A DNA stretch of 64,000 nucleotides, taken from positions 2,790,001 to 2,854,000 of the forward strand of contig CM074132.1 in the NCBI GenBank assembly GCA_037178625.1, written 5' to 3'. The notes beneath the pieces were generated by a model. The model was given only the letters and a program-made list of their open reading frames with translations. It searched no databases and was not told the origin of the DNA. The stretch comes from Skeletonema tropicum. Lineage: Eukaryota; Bacillariophyta; Thalassiosirophyceae; Thalassiosirales; Thalassiosiraceae. Positions 24,137 through 35,214 of the stretch are shown piece after piece; position 1 is the stretch's first letter; every line of letters begins with the position of its first letter. The translations under genes were made by a program, and so were the position numbers.

Positions 24137-25561
24137 CTTGAAAAAGAAGACGCTACTTGGTTGATCTCTATATGCTTTTACTCTTTACGTCGTTATCGGC
24201 CGCAGGTTGTCCATGTAGCATGCAAAGAATTAGTACGTACAACACAGGTAATACATGCCTCCATCCTATCATGGTCATGGTGGAGGTTCGCTTGTGTTCG
24301 CGTTAGGTTCGCTTTGTTGGTGTGAAGTTTTTCACTCTGAGTTTTGGCGAGATGGAGAACGTCGAGTCGAAGTCAAGTCGCGGTCGAGTCGAAGTCGAGT
24401 CAACTCCTCTCAGGTAGAGATGCATCTCTCTTTTTCTCTCTTCTCTCTATTGTAGAGAGATGGGAGATGGGAGACTCAATTCACTACTTTTTTTTATAAA
24501 TAAATAAGTGATTAGTTTAGGATGGTATTTAAGAGCTATTTACTGGGCAAGCTGGATCTGAACTTGCCCATTTAGGTAAAATACATAAGAGGAGTGCAGT
24601 CTATCTCATAAGTGTTCAGTAGCAAGTCCGCGCTCCTCTTGTCACCTGTGCTAGGTGATGGCATTTCCCCCTCCCTCCTACTCTCAACTGCCTCTCGACA
24701 GGTGAGAGTGAGAGTCCTCACTCAACCTCTGCCACCGCAGAGGTGGGGGAGATATAGGGGATTACTCCCCACTCCAGGTGTGCCAGTTGGACATTCACTA
24801 CTTAGTGCCATAAAGGCCGTCAGGTCGATTTTTTGCACCGGGAGCCTTTCCCGCAATTTTTTTGTTAGTGAAATGCTCTAGCTTTGGGCCATGGTGGCCA
24901 AAATTAAGTTTCAGGGAAGTGGTTTACATGCTTGTCCCGAGATACTATCCTTTAGGTGACTATGATGCGAGTATATATACCGAGGGGCAGGTGGTGAAGC
25001 CGTATATTTTCGTCGAGATATGCATTTGATTGAAGGTGCTCTCTAACTTGGTACTAGCTTTGATGGCTGATGGTCTGCCAAATTTGTCTCTAGCAAAAAT
25101 GCAGTTGACTCTCACATGCATTTTTCAGCGGAGCATTGGAATTATCGGCCAGTCAACAAATGTATAGAACCCCCATTATGGTCGAAAACAGGATGGTGAT
25201 ACTGGAAAAGCTCCGAAATATAATTTTGGCCATTGTGGCCCAAAGCTAGAGCATTTCACTAACAAAAAAAATTGAAAAAAGGCTCCGGGTGCAAAAAGTG
25301 AAGATTTTGGCGGGATGCACGGCCTTTATGCAGGCATCTTAGTATTTAGGCTATTTGCCACGCACGGTCTCTCGAGTGTGACAATTCATTCGTCGTTTGT
25401 GACGAGACCTGAAGTGTGAATTTTTCGAGTGATTTTTAATTTTTCGTTCGTCTCCGCCCAGACTCGTGTCGGCTCTACGGAATGATACTGGACAGAGTGG
25501 GCACTATACACTTATTATGAATGAAATAAAACAGTAAATTTACATCTTATGAATCTATTCA
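24137..25561. other. Gene-free region with repeats
   Basis: The first 100 bases are presumably the promoter of the armadillo gene. GTCGAGTC/GAAGTC direct repeats lie at 24360-24400. A hairpin (TGGGCAAG / CTTGCCCA) lies at about 24546-24573. Short ORFs have no recognisable features. The foldback element listed separately fills 24809-25330. Confidence 0.5.
24809..25330. repeat. Long inverted repeat / foldback element
   Basis: The arms 24809-24905 and 25222-25330 are imperfect reverse complements, roughly 85% by eye. Shared blocks are CATAAAGGCCGT, CCGGAGCC (one mismatch in the left arm), TTGTTAGTGAAATGCTCTAG and CTTTGGGCCA. The spacer of about 316 bases has no ORF of note. The structure resembles a foldback or MITE-like element. 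No target duplication is obvious at the outer ends, so the exact limits are uncertain. Confidence 0.8.
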
Positions 25562-26008
25562 TCATCGTACAGTTCCATCGACTGCGTCAGTGTCTTCGCT
25601 TTTAAGATTGTGTCGTTCGTATTGGTGGATTTTCTGTGCCCGTTCTCCATTGAATCGCTGTCTACATCCACAACAAATATGAATTCGTGTGTCCATCATC
25701 ATGAAAGCGCTGCACAATGCCTCGTCTTCGTGTCCAAAGTCCTCTTGAACTCGAAGTGACGCGCATTCATTCATTCGTAATTCCCTATCAAGCAGTCCCT
25801 CCTCCTCCCGCTCTTCTTCGTCATCTTCCTGAGGAGCTTCTACAGTGGTCGGCTGCTGTGTCCTGACGACTTTGGCACGCTTCGATTTTGTAGCCTTCAA
25901 CATGGCCTGAATCTCTTCCCATATCCATGAGGCGCTTTCAAATTGTAAAGCTTTCATTATCCATTCGTTTCGACGTTTCCCTCTGACTTGGCAGTACCTC
26001 TTCGACAT
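25562..26008 (-). CDS. Small C2H2-finger protein of unknown role
   Basis: The ORF has 148 codons from ATG 26008. The N-terminal 50 residues are basic and tryptophan-containing, followed by an acidic run (EDDEEEREEE, 61-70). Near the C-terminus, C112-x2-C115-x12-H128-x4-H133, with Phe four residues after the second Cys, is a classic single C2H2 zinc-finger spacing. Single fingers of this type occur in nucleic-acid-binding or RNA-processing proteins and in transposon-encoded proteins. The ORF lies at the edge of a repeat-rich stretch in which minus-strand ORF fragments continue to about 26.9 kb, so it may be the last piece of a decayed larger gene. Confidence 0.5.
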   Translation of the reverse strand: MSKRYCQVRGKRRNEWIMKALQFESASWIWEEIQAMLKATKSKRAKVVRTQQPTTVEAPQEDDEEEREEEGLLDRELRMNECASLRVQEDFGHEDEALCSAFMMMDTRIHICCGCRQRFNGERAQKIHQYERHNLKSEDTDAVDGTVR

Positions 26009-26941
26009 CTTATTCCTTCTTGGGTGGAAATTATCAATACTCTCCTCAAATCACCAACAGAGCGCCATAACTTGAGTGTGATCGCCAATACATCCGATAG
26101 CAGCGTAAAACATTTCAATTTGGTCGGAAGTTGTAGAGGGTTCTTGTCGCCAGAGAGAGGTGGATCGACTGCGATCAAGTTATGAATTTGCCTCTTCAAT
26201 TAATTGATGTTGTCTTCAAACTTTTCGATGGCAGCATCATCCTGTTCTTTGGTGCTCATCATTGTCTTGCATAATTCATACCAGACGTTATGAATCGCAA
26301 CCATCATCTTATTTCGTACTTCTTCATCGCCTCTCTAAAACTTGGCTCTTTCACCTTCTTCGTCATCTCATCATAAAGATGTTGTTGAGTCTTCTCGCCG
26401 TTCTCTCGGCTAAAATTATGCAGTGCGGACCGATGATAACACCGTGAAAGTATACCTGAAGATCGACGTTGAATTTCTTTAGCGTATCCAAAATGGCAAC
26501 AACTGTAATTGCAATCGAAACCTCCTTTGCTTTAGCAACACTCCCCACCCATGATGAAACCATCCTCCAACCCCATTTCCATTGAGTGAACCATTTGATT
26601 CGTTTCATCTGCTCTCTGTTCTCCGTTCAAGTTGCAATTTCACCATTCATTTCGGCCGACAATTTGACCAATTGCCCACCGCAGTGGGACGTAACCATTG
26701 AAGTGGTTGAAGACTTCCATTGCAATACTTTCACACTACCCACGAAATAAAAGAGGATTAGCCGAAGCAGAAAGATACGGGTGGACGGATTCACGATATC
26801 TTTGAGGGGGATGACGAGAGATGAGGGGGGTGACGAGAGGACTCTCTCCAGCACCAGCAGTGGAGACACTGATATTTGGACTAAACGCAGAAGATTTTAT
26901 GCACATGAAATATTGAACTGGTGACAAGGCGTTGTTGATTT

Positions 26942-27024
26942 TGCCGGCACCTCAATAAGTTGGGCCCATCATGTTGGCAAAGGGTAGTAGCGTCAAGTTT
27001 GGCTGGATTTTCGAGGTGCCGGCA
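26942..27024. repeat. Perfect 12-bp inverted repeat
   Basis: TGCCGGCACCTC at 26942-26953 and its exact reverse complement at 27013-27024 enclose 59 bases. It could be the ends of a very small element or a cruciform. Confidence 0.8.
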
Positions 27025-27611
27025 TAATGGTGATGACGGCCTACGGGTCTTAAAACGGGTAATGAGACGCTAACAACGTGCTAGTTATTTCCGCGCAACA
27101 GGGTGTCAAAAAAGGTTTTTTTGAGATTGTTTTAAAAACTAGCCGCGCGTCAGTATGTAATATTTAGTTACACATGTAACATGGTATTATAATTATTCTC
27201 TGCTGTACAGTAGTATGAGAATTGCCTCATTCTAATTTACTTATCTGCCTTTCGTTTGCGTGCAGCTCTTGTGGTTTGGCTGTTCATGTTCTCACATGCT
27301 TACCACTCGCTCCTGCCAAAGAAGAAGCTGCACCTCAAGAAGCCACTTCTCATGAATGCTTATGTTGCTTGTACCCACCGTCCAATCTATTCTTGCTCCT
27401 ACCCTGAACTCGTTGCCGCTGCAAGAAAAGACGCTTCTACTGGGCACCTGCATCCACTACCCACTACACTTCTAAAAGTACGATTGTGCACTGTGATCAT
27501 AATAATTATTTGTGACACTCCCAAACTCAACCCCCTGAATGTGACACTTTTACCAAACTCAATCAATCCGCTTCGTGTTACATACACCTCAAAATGTGAC
27601 ACTGGGACTGG

Positions 27612-28234
27612 CTGTCACATGCCTCGCCAATAGACTTTTAGGAACTAATTCCTACGTATTACTTTGTGTAAATTGAGAAGAAACAACCTCGCCAAAATTG
27701 GCGGATATGCTAATTTTGGCCAGCAAATTTTGGCTACCTCACTAACTAACGGACAAACGGACATGATATACACACACGCACGAAGGCTTACCGACGTACG
27801 AAGGAATGGTCACCGCTTATAGCTAGCTAGGTGTCTGCTCCTGTCACATGCCTCGCCAATAGACTTTTAGGAACTAATTCCTACGTATTACTTTGTGCAA
27901 ATTGAGAAGAAACAACCTCGCCAAAATTGGCGGATATGCTAATTTTGGCCAGCAAATTTTGGCTACCTCACTAACTAACGGACAAACGGACATGATATAC
28001 ACACACGCACGAAGGCTTACCGACGTACGAAGGAATGGTCACCGCTTATAGCTAGCTAGGTGTCTGCTCCTGTCACATGCCTCGCCAATAGACTTTTAGG
28101 AACTAATTCCTACGTATTACTTTGTGCAAATTGAGAAGAAACAACCTCGCCAAAATTGGCGGATATGCTAATTTTGGCCAGCAAATTTTGGCTACCTCAC
28201 TAACTAACGGACAAACGGACATGATATACACACA

Positions 28235-28266
<32 letters not shown>

Positions 28267-28268
28267 CA
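27612..28268. repeat. 229-bp tandem repeat, about 2.7 copies, ending in (CACG)n
   Basis: Copies start at 27612, 27841 and 28070 with period exactly 229 and near-identity. Each contains small palindromes (GCCAAAATTGGC and a related GCTAATTTTGGCCAGC block). The third copy stops where its CACACGCACG segment has expanded into a (CACG)n microsatellite (about 28234-28268). Confidence 0.95.
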
Positions 28269-28569
28269 CGCGCGTCAGGTTTAGTACAGCTGTTTTCAAA
28301 ACGATCCTGTTTATCGTATATAAAAAGTTATTCCGCCCGTAGAAACATACCAAGGTGTGACACAGATTTGACTCGACTGCTCTCTTCCCCCCACTACCAC
28401 AAAAACCAGCACCTTCACCATGATACATACATCTTCTGGTAGCATCAGTTGCAGCAACTCGCCGCCTACATGAATGCAACTAATCGTTCCCAGTAGTACC
28501 ATCAGTTAAGTATTAGATGCGAATATGTGTATATCTTTAACCTGCTTCAACCACCGCTGAAGAGTCTTA

Positions 28570-29000
28570 ATGTCCATCATCACGTCCCAAAAATCGTGCA
28601 TGTACTTTGCGTTCACTTATCAACCTATCATAGACATCGAGGACTTGAGTAGAACCAAACGACGGAGTAAAGACGGAGTAAATCATCGCGTCATTATTTC
28701 ATATGTGGAATTCATGATGTTATTTGGGCGTGACGAAAGTGTCGTGCGGATGGAATAATTATAAATCTTGTCGATACCATTGACGAACTTTTAGAGATAC
28801 CACGTCCTCTAAAGTATGACAGCCGCATCCAATCTATCATGGGACTATTAAAACAAGAGCTCATGCTTCCGCCGATATTGAGTTTAATCGTTGGTACTTC
28901 CTCGTATTCTGCAAGGTTTTATGAAGTTGCATGTATAGGTGATGCTGTGACACAACATACAACAATACAACAATTGTTATATGTATTGTGCGTCCCGTGT
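28570..29000 (+). pseudogene. Possible decayed coding fragment
   Basis: A 62-codon ORF (28570-28758) stops at a TAA-rich point, and a second open stretch without its own ATG follows from about 28763 to 29000. The translation of the second (containing LLEIPRPLKYDSRIQSI and LIVGTSSYSARFY) has a globular composition unlike random intergenic DNA. I cannot identify a family. It could be two exons or a broken gene. Confidence 0.25.
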
Positions 29001-30960
29001 TGTTGTAGAATATGAGTAGTAAAATTGTAAACTGTAATCAGCTTCTCAAGGCTACAATGGTGTTGCTACTACAATTCAAAAGTGTCAACGACATTTCATA
29101 CTTGTTCAATATTATGTAATATTTCTGAATTGACAGTTCTACATGCTTTGAGCTACTGCTTTGCTTTGGCAGGAAGGAGCAATCTCCAGTCTTACTATTG
29201 TACACCACGTTCATTGTTGCAAGACACAGATATTGACCCCTCTACTGCTATTATCACGTACAACCCAGTTCAGCCGCCTTCTCAACAGGTATTTGTTACT
29301 TTTGTCTACGTTGGTCTGAAGTAATGTCGATGTCATGCCTGATGGGGCAAGAAGCATCATCTGGATTTTATTCCAACACGCGAGCAGCGAGTGCTCTAGG
29401 TGATCACAGCGTTGTTCGGAGATAGTTGATACTCTTTGAGGAAATGGTGTTGTTCTTGTTTTATCTTGTCCATGGTGTTATCGATCAATTTTTCAGGTAC
29501 TTCCACAAGTGTATTGTATCCGGGTACCTCCTCTAAAAATATCGGCACCGGCTATCCTCACAACAAGGGGCCATTCACTTCTAACGATTCGGAAACACGT
29601 TGGTAGCCGCAAATGAGCAATAAATATCATGTTGTTGCATGTGATGATGAGGTATCCGCTATGATCTATGATGAAGTAGTGTTGCTGCGTTGCTTCTTCT
29701 CGGCAATAGGTGGATATTGCGACATACTCCTAAACATCTTGCCCATGTTTCCGCAGTCCAAGCCTCCTGACGAAGTCAAAGAACGAAATGGTGGCGAACA
29801 TGATTATTGGGACTTCGTCTGATGATTCGGACCTACAATATATGACCTAAAGACTCGTCATACTCCACTGATGATGGTTAGGGTGGGACGAATAGTGATA
29901 TCGCGGAATGCTTTCAGAATTTTCTTCTTGGTGCTCATGACGACTGTTCTCCGGTCTATCCTAAGGTCTTATTCGAATATTAAGGTGCAATGGATCAAAA
30001 TGATTGCTTAGGATAGACCTGATGCATGCTACCTAGTGAGAACTGGCTATCCGCTTTTGGGTCTTGTAGGGCCATGATTGGCATCATTTTGTGCGGAAGA
30101 TGCTTGATGAGTGATGGAGGCGGGAAAAATCGGCCCAAGTGATTTTTATAAGACTCAATACGTCATTTATACTGAACCCACGTAGGAATTCGAATTTTGA
30201 TGTGCAGAATCTCTGAAATGAAACCAGCTGTATATAGATCGAGCCATTGGCCTCGTTATTGAATGAATGTCCGTTTTCGACCCTCTCGAGAGACCGTGTT
30301 GCAGAACATCGTCTGAGCTGTTTTGCAGTGACTACGCTTGGGGCCAGCGCGCTTCTCAACGGTTTACGCGTCGCGTAATTTGAGGTTAACGTCTCTCATC
30401 ATTTTTCTTCTTCTTTGTCACAATAGTACTACCACACATATAAAGACACGTACTTATAAGCATGTTCGTAATAGTTTTATGTCACAGTCTTGGACTTTTT
30501 GCAAACAGTCCAAGAGACGCTAACCGTCGCCGTGAACCGCCGTGGCTTCCTCCACTCAATCAATCTTCTGCATGTCTCAATGCTGCCACGCACGTTGCGG
30601 AACAGTCCCGTTCGGACAAAATCAAGGGGTGAGTATATTTGATTCCTACGTACAGTGGTATTCGGGTTATCAAAGACATCTCGTGATACAAATAGACCAA
30701 ACACTTCAGTTCGTGAACGAACTGCGGTGCTCTGTTTTTCATTCAAGGACGCATGATAACTCCAAAGGCGAGCATGAGAACTCATCAAGCTACTACTACA
30801 ACGACGAATCACTAATGAACCAGTTACAATGAAGCAGTGATATTGATAACTTGGGCTACTCCTACTTAATCGTTTTGTCCGTTGCTCGTAGAAGTACGAC
30901 TACATTTTAAGTCCTTTTGTTTATTGTTGTTTTAAACATTTATTCTACCCTCCCCTCAAC

Positions 30961-31695
30961 ATGGTGTCCCTCCGAATCGGTAAGCTGAAAACCCCATCGT
31001 CGGTATTCAAGCGGAAGAGCTCCAAAAGGAGCAGTGAAGAAATCATAGCTAGCTCATCTCACGCAAGCCGCCGGCCTACAGACGAGTCGATTGAGAGCGG
31101 CGATGAGATTAACGGTGACCAACCCACTGTTGTGAAACTGATGGATACTGATGGCGGCGACAAATTTTCTTGCAAGCCTCTGAATAAGCCTGTGAATAAG
31201 GCTGCAAACAATGTGTCTGCGAATATGCCTGCAAACAAGCCTTTAAAGAAACGCCCTAGCTTGAGGAGATTATCCTCAGCTGAATCGTTCAAAACATGCG
31301 ACAGTGTCCGTGACCTCATTCGACTGCGAACAAGTGGCTATTTTAAAAGAAGTAGTAGCATGATGATAGGCCGAGGAGTTACCTTCGTCGATGAAGTACT
31401 CGGTCTTACACCAAGGCATGTTGTCACCGAGACTCACTACCGCCCTCGCACAAGCGAGGAAGAAAACGAAACCATGTACTATCACTCAAAAGACTTCCTT
31501 CAGTTTGAGAGAGAACATCTGTATGAAAAGGTAGAGGAAGAAATCAAAGCGATTGAGAGGCAAAACCAGAGGAAGAAGGATGGAGACGTATCAGTAGAGG
31601 ATGATGGCAAAGAAGCAATGAGCCTAGAGCAAGTGCAAAGATTAGTCCAAAAAATCAATAGTCGTCTCAACTTGGAGAAGTATGAAAAAGTATGA
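30961..31695 (+). CDS. Unknown protein with VxF/YY motif
   Basis: The single exon encodes 244 aa from ATG 30961. The N-terminal half is disordered, Ser/Lys-rich, with an NKP/ANK low-complexity repeat at residues 75-93 and an RRLSS site at 102-106. A conserved-looking core follows: VTF at 140-142, then MYYHSKDFLQF at 172-182 and a charged helix to the C-terminus with the spacing of a coiled coil. The order 'VxF, about 20-30 residues, (W/Y)Y, then F plus acidic helix' matches the tandem 200-aa gene and the 37.3-kb protein. There is no signal peptide or membrane segment. The function is unknown. Confidence 0.7.
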   Translation: MVSLRIGKLKTPSSVFKRKSSKRSSEEIIASSSHASRRPTDESIESGDEINGDQPTVVKLMDTDGGDKFSCKPLNKPVNKAANNVSANMPANKPLKKRPSLRRLSSAESFKTCDSVRDLIRLRTSGYFKRSSSMMIGRGVTFVDEVLGLTPRHVVTETHYRPRTSEEENETMYYHSKDFLQFEREHLYEKVEEEIKAIERQNQRKKDGDVSVEDDGKEAMSLEQVQRLVQKINSRLNLEKYEKV

Positions 31696-32142
31696 CACGT
31701 GTGATGTACAGTTGAATTTAGTCAATATGTCATAGATTGTATATAATTAGGTAAAAAATCTTTCGCCAATACATCTTTTTATTTCATAATTGGCCAAAAA
31801 GACAACTGACAGGGGGAACAATCACAGTGCAGTAGGGTAATATGATATCGCACCGCATCAGAAACAAAAATGGTAGATATCTGTAGCACTCTCGACGTTG
31901 ATGCTTCTTGATGTATGGCCCATTGCTGCTTGTCACTTGGGGTAGAAATAATTCCAATGACTCACTGTTTCTCGCCTTTCACCTTCCATTCCAGAACCAA
32001 ACTATCTCGTTTGTGTCCTGATGAGGAATCAAATTAGCTAATTGAATACTATTATTTGAGTAGTTCAATAAATAATAAATACAAAGTTAATCAGATTGTA
32101 TTCTAGAAAGGGTGAGCTCGCGAGTAGAGCAAAATCTCTCAT
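31696..32142. other. Intergenic region with a dispersed 22-mer
   Basis: This region contains the 3' flanks of two facing genes and no ORF of note. The string TAAATACAAAGTTAATCAGATT at about 32077-32098 is also present at about 10053-10075. Confidence 0.6.
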
Positions 32143-33508
32143 CTATATTTCCATCTGGCTGAAAATTTGAGACATACCGCATGCTTTCCAAATATGAAGA
32201 CCATAAAGCGATAATTGCTCATTAAACACGTCTCTGTCCATGTGCATTATACACTGTGTAACCTTCTCATCCGAACCGTGGAATTCTACTATCGCCGGAT
32301 CGTCGTGATTGCTGTCCTCACGAAGTATGTCAGCACATTCGAAAGCAAGCCATATCATGTCTTTCTTTCGTTCGAGCTTGTCGATTTCTAATTGAACAAC
32401 ATCCATTTCTGTCTTAAACTTTGTTTCATCCGATGCTAAAGTATCATGACTAACAGTTACGTCAGAAGTACGACGCCGTGCGATGATGCAGGAGCTTGCA
32501 GTGCAGCACCCGCTAGCCACTCTTTTCCAGTCAATATCTAATTGTATCTCCCTCCTCAAAGAAAAGAACGGGAGGGGGGCATAGAAATCGTCCAACATGT
32601 ACCGATGACGCCTTATCTAGAGATGTGTATTTGTGAAGCCATGAACAGATTTGTTCGTAGTGAGCCCTAGTAAGAGCTTCTGCCTCTTCGGAGTTCCTAA
32701 AGTGAACAAGCGAACTATATTCTCTCCTCCCACGCACCGCCCGGTATTTGATTTGTTATTCCAGCACCAACTTTTTCGCAGAAAATTCGTATCTCACCGT
32801 CAGGAGTGAAGTCTTTCTCCAAGTCATAGCCATCATTCGTGCACAATCCGTAAGGGCTTTCAGTCACCTTTATTTTGATGACTCCAGTTGGCAATGTCGT
32901 ATCTCCCGGAAGAGAATCAAGTTCCAACCCTTTCCTTTGAATTCTGCACCTTTCCACAAAACTATAGTTGCCTCCAAAAGGGATCACGTCAATTTCTTCC
33001 ATGCAAGGGTGCATTTTGACATTTCCAGTAATTTGTCCAGAAGAGTTACAAGATATGTTGACAGTACCTCGAGCTGTTCGATGATGCCTGCCTAAGAATT
33101 GGTGAGCTTCTCCTCCGTAAAAATGATATCGTATTCCCTCTCCATGTCCTTAGTTTTTGGCAAATTTGAATTGCTGAGTAAATGATCGGGTACGAGTTCT
33201 TCGTAACCATCATGATATGGCCTGTCACTACACAGTTCATCTTCTCCTTCAAAAAGCTCTGCATCGGGGAACTTGCCACAAATTTCGTCAAAATCTTCCT
33301 TGGGAACACCGCGAAAAAACCCATCAACTGATGCCCATCTCAAATTCACATGTGGTTCTGTTATCCACTCGTAACTTACACCAAACCCTTTTGTACATAC
33401 ACGTCTTTGCCATTTATCGATACGTTGTTCAGTTTCTTCGCTGAAACTGTCACCAGGCCTGGTACGTCGAACAAAGGACCAGAACCCCTCATCATTAGCT
33501 TCATCCAT
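32143..33508 (-). CDS. Probable multi-exon gene of unknown function (splicing unresolved)
   Basis: Three coding-like blocks follow one another in different frames on the minus strand. The first is 33508-33092 (138 codons from ATG 33508, acidic, with several Trp). The second is open in one frame from about 33085 to 32715. The third is 32598-32143 (151 codons with a charged central helix). Possible splice signals exist: a GTTACG donor at about 33207 with acceptors TTCTTAG or AACAG near 33087-33072, and a GTGCGT donor at about 32744. I could not build a single model with strong sites throughout. The alternatives are a broken gene or two genes. No family is recognised. Confidence 0.4.
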
Positions 33509-35214
33509 TCTTATGAATCAATCTATGAGTGATATGATGTGTCGCGGTATGTCAATGTTATATACGAGGGTCATGAGATAGGGAGGATAAAATAGAGCCA
33601 ATAACAATAATAAACCCGACGTTGCAACATCATACAATACAAAGAGCATCATGCTGTGCGTGTCTTCATGATACTAGAGTGTTCTGATTCTTTAGTTGGT
33701 TTATTCAGCTGTGAAAAAGGTACACACTAGTTTGACCGACGGACATGATGAAAGGAAGGTCAAGAAAAAAATACATCCCTGATCACAACCAAGCGTGTAG
33801 CTTGATGAACCAGAACTGAATACAACACTCTTCCCTTGCATTTTCAACCTTGATTGCTTTTCCCTACTTATGAACAGTCATCTAATGTAGTCTCCTTGTC
33901 ATCCTAATCGAGCCCAATCTTCAGAGGGTTTCAACTTCAATTTCAATACAGTGCCTGTGCGTGCACAATTTGTCACAATTCAATTGTTACCAGCTTACTT
34001 ACTGGCCAACTCTACATACTTATCATGGCCGAAAAAGAAAGCTGAAGGCAAATGCAAATACCCTGCCACATGGTATTCCCCCTCCTCAGAGCAGGGACAG
34101 GACTCAGAACTCTCGACAGCTATTAAAAGGCACGTTTTTCAATCCTTTATAACTCATTAACCTCCACAAACTTCACAAGTAGCAAGGTATCCCATAGACC
34201 AATGGCTGAAGTAGACTAACTGATCGATGACGATGATAACGTGCAGCGTAGCTCTACCCGTAGTACTCGTACGCAGTGTAATGAAAAATGACAATGTCAT
34301 CTTCATCTGCTTGCTGGCAGGTGCTGGGTTGGATGATGATCCACTAAGGTGTGATGCATCAATCTTCTTAGACCAACTAGAGCAGAGCATTCCCATACCT
34401 TGCATTGGCCGTCTCATTTACGGCATTACACCTTAGTGCAAGTCCTTCAGCTTCAGTAGAGAGCTTGTATCGTGAGAGATACTTATTAGAGATGGAGACT
34501 GAAAACATGAACACAGTAATATTCAATAATTTATGCGAAGAGACTATCCCGTCCACTTTTCTCTACTCTCCTTACTGTCTCCATACCCTTACTTACGAAA
34601 ATGAAAAATGAAATAGGTATTGTACACAGAAAACGAAGACCCACACCCCACACCCCATACCCTATACCCAGGATTAGAAAAGGGGGTGATTATTTCGAAG
34701 AGCGAAGATATTATGGAAAAACAAAACAGCTGGCTGGTTCCACCAAGAGATTGATGTACGGACACTCTACCAGTCTAAAACTAGTCTGTTCCTTAAGTTT
34801 CGAGTCTGTTCCTTAAGATACCCTGAATTTTCTTTTTGCTTGTTTCGGACACCCTAGTGACCGATTTGAGTGAATCCAAGCCAGGGGGAGTCGGCGAGGA
34901 CACTGTAGAGGAGGTTGCTATGCTTGGTGTCGGCCTCCGAGGCGGTATAGGAGCAGATCGAACGCTGTAATGTCAACAATGCTGAATTGCTGTGTTTTGA
35001 GGTGCGATTTCCGTTTCAGGGAATCTTTTTGCTCGTACATACCTTGAGATATGTGGTACGGTATAATAAATGACGCCGGCGCAATCGCACACACTGCATT
35101 ATCATTGATGATGAAATTAATGTCAATCGCATCCATAAAGGCAGCGCCTAAATAATTAATGATAACATCTCTAGATAACTCAGCGGCTCTTCCTTTGCGG
35201 CGAATTATTTGACG
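33509..35214. other. Region without a convincing gene
   Basis: Several 60-70 codon ORFs (33951-34160, 34227-34436, 34405-34611) show no domain or coherent composition. The left arm of the 34.8/36.8-kb inverted repeat lies near the end. The last few hundred bases should contain the promoter of the 35.2-kb gene. Confidence 0.4.

Larger units (their letters stand above)
26009..30960. other. Gene-poor, repeat-rich stretch
   Basis: Only short ORFs are present. Minus-strand fragments at 26363-26608 and 26627-26869 are consecutive but in different frames and could be decayed continuations of the 25.6-kb ORF. Plus-strand ORFs at 27256-27633, 29082-29324, 29613-29822 and 30542-30832 have no recognisable domain. 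An inverted repeat at 26.9 kb, a 229-bp tandem repeat at 27.6-28.3 kb and a coding-like remnant at 28.6-29.0 kb are listed separately. Confidence 0.5.

Noticed and set aside
27222..27633. Plus-strand ORFs of 61 and 125 codons
   Set aside because: They overlap each other and run into the 229-bp repeat; no domain seen.
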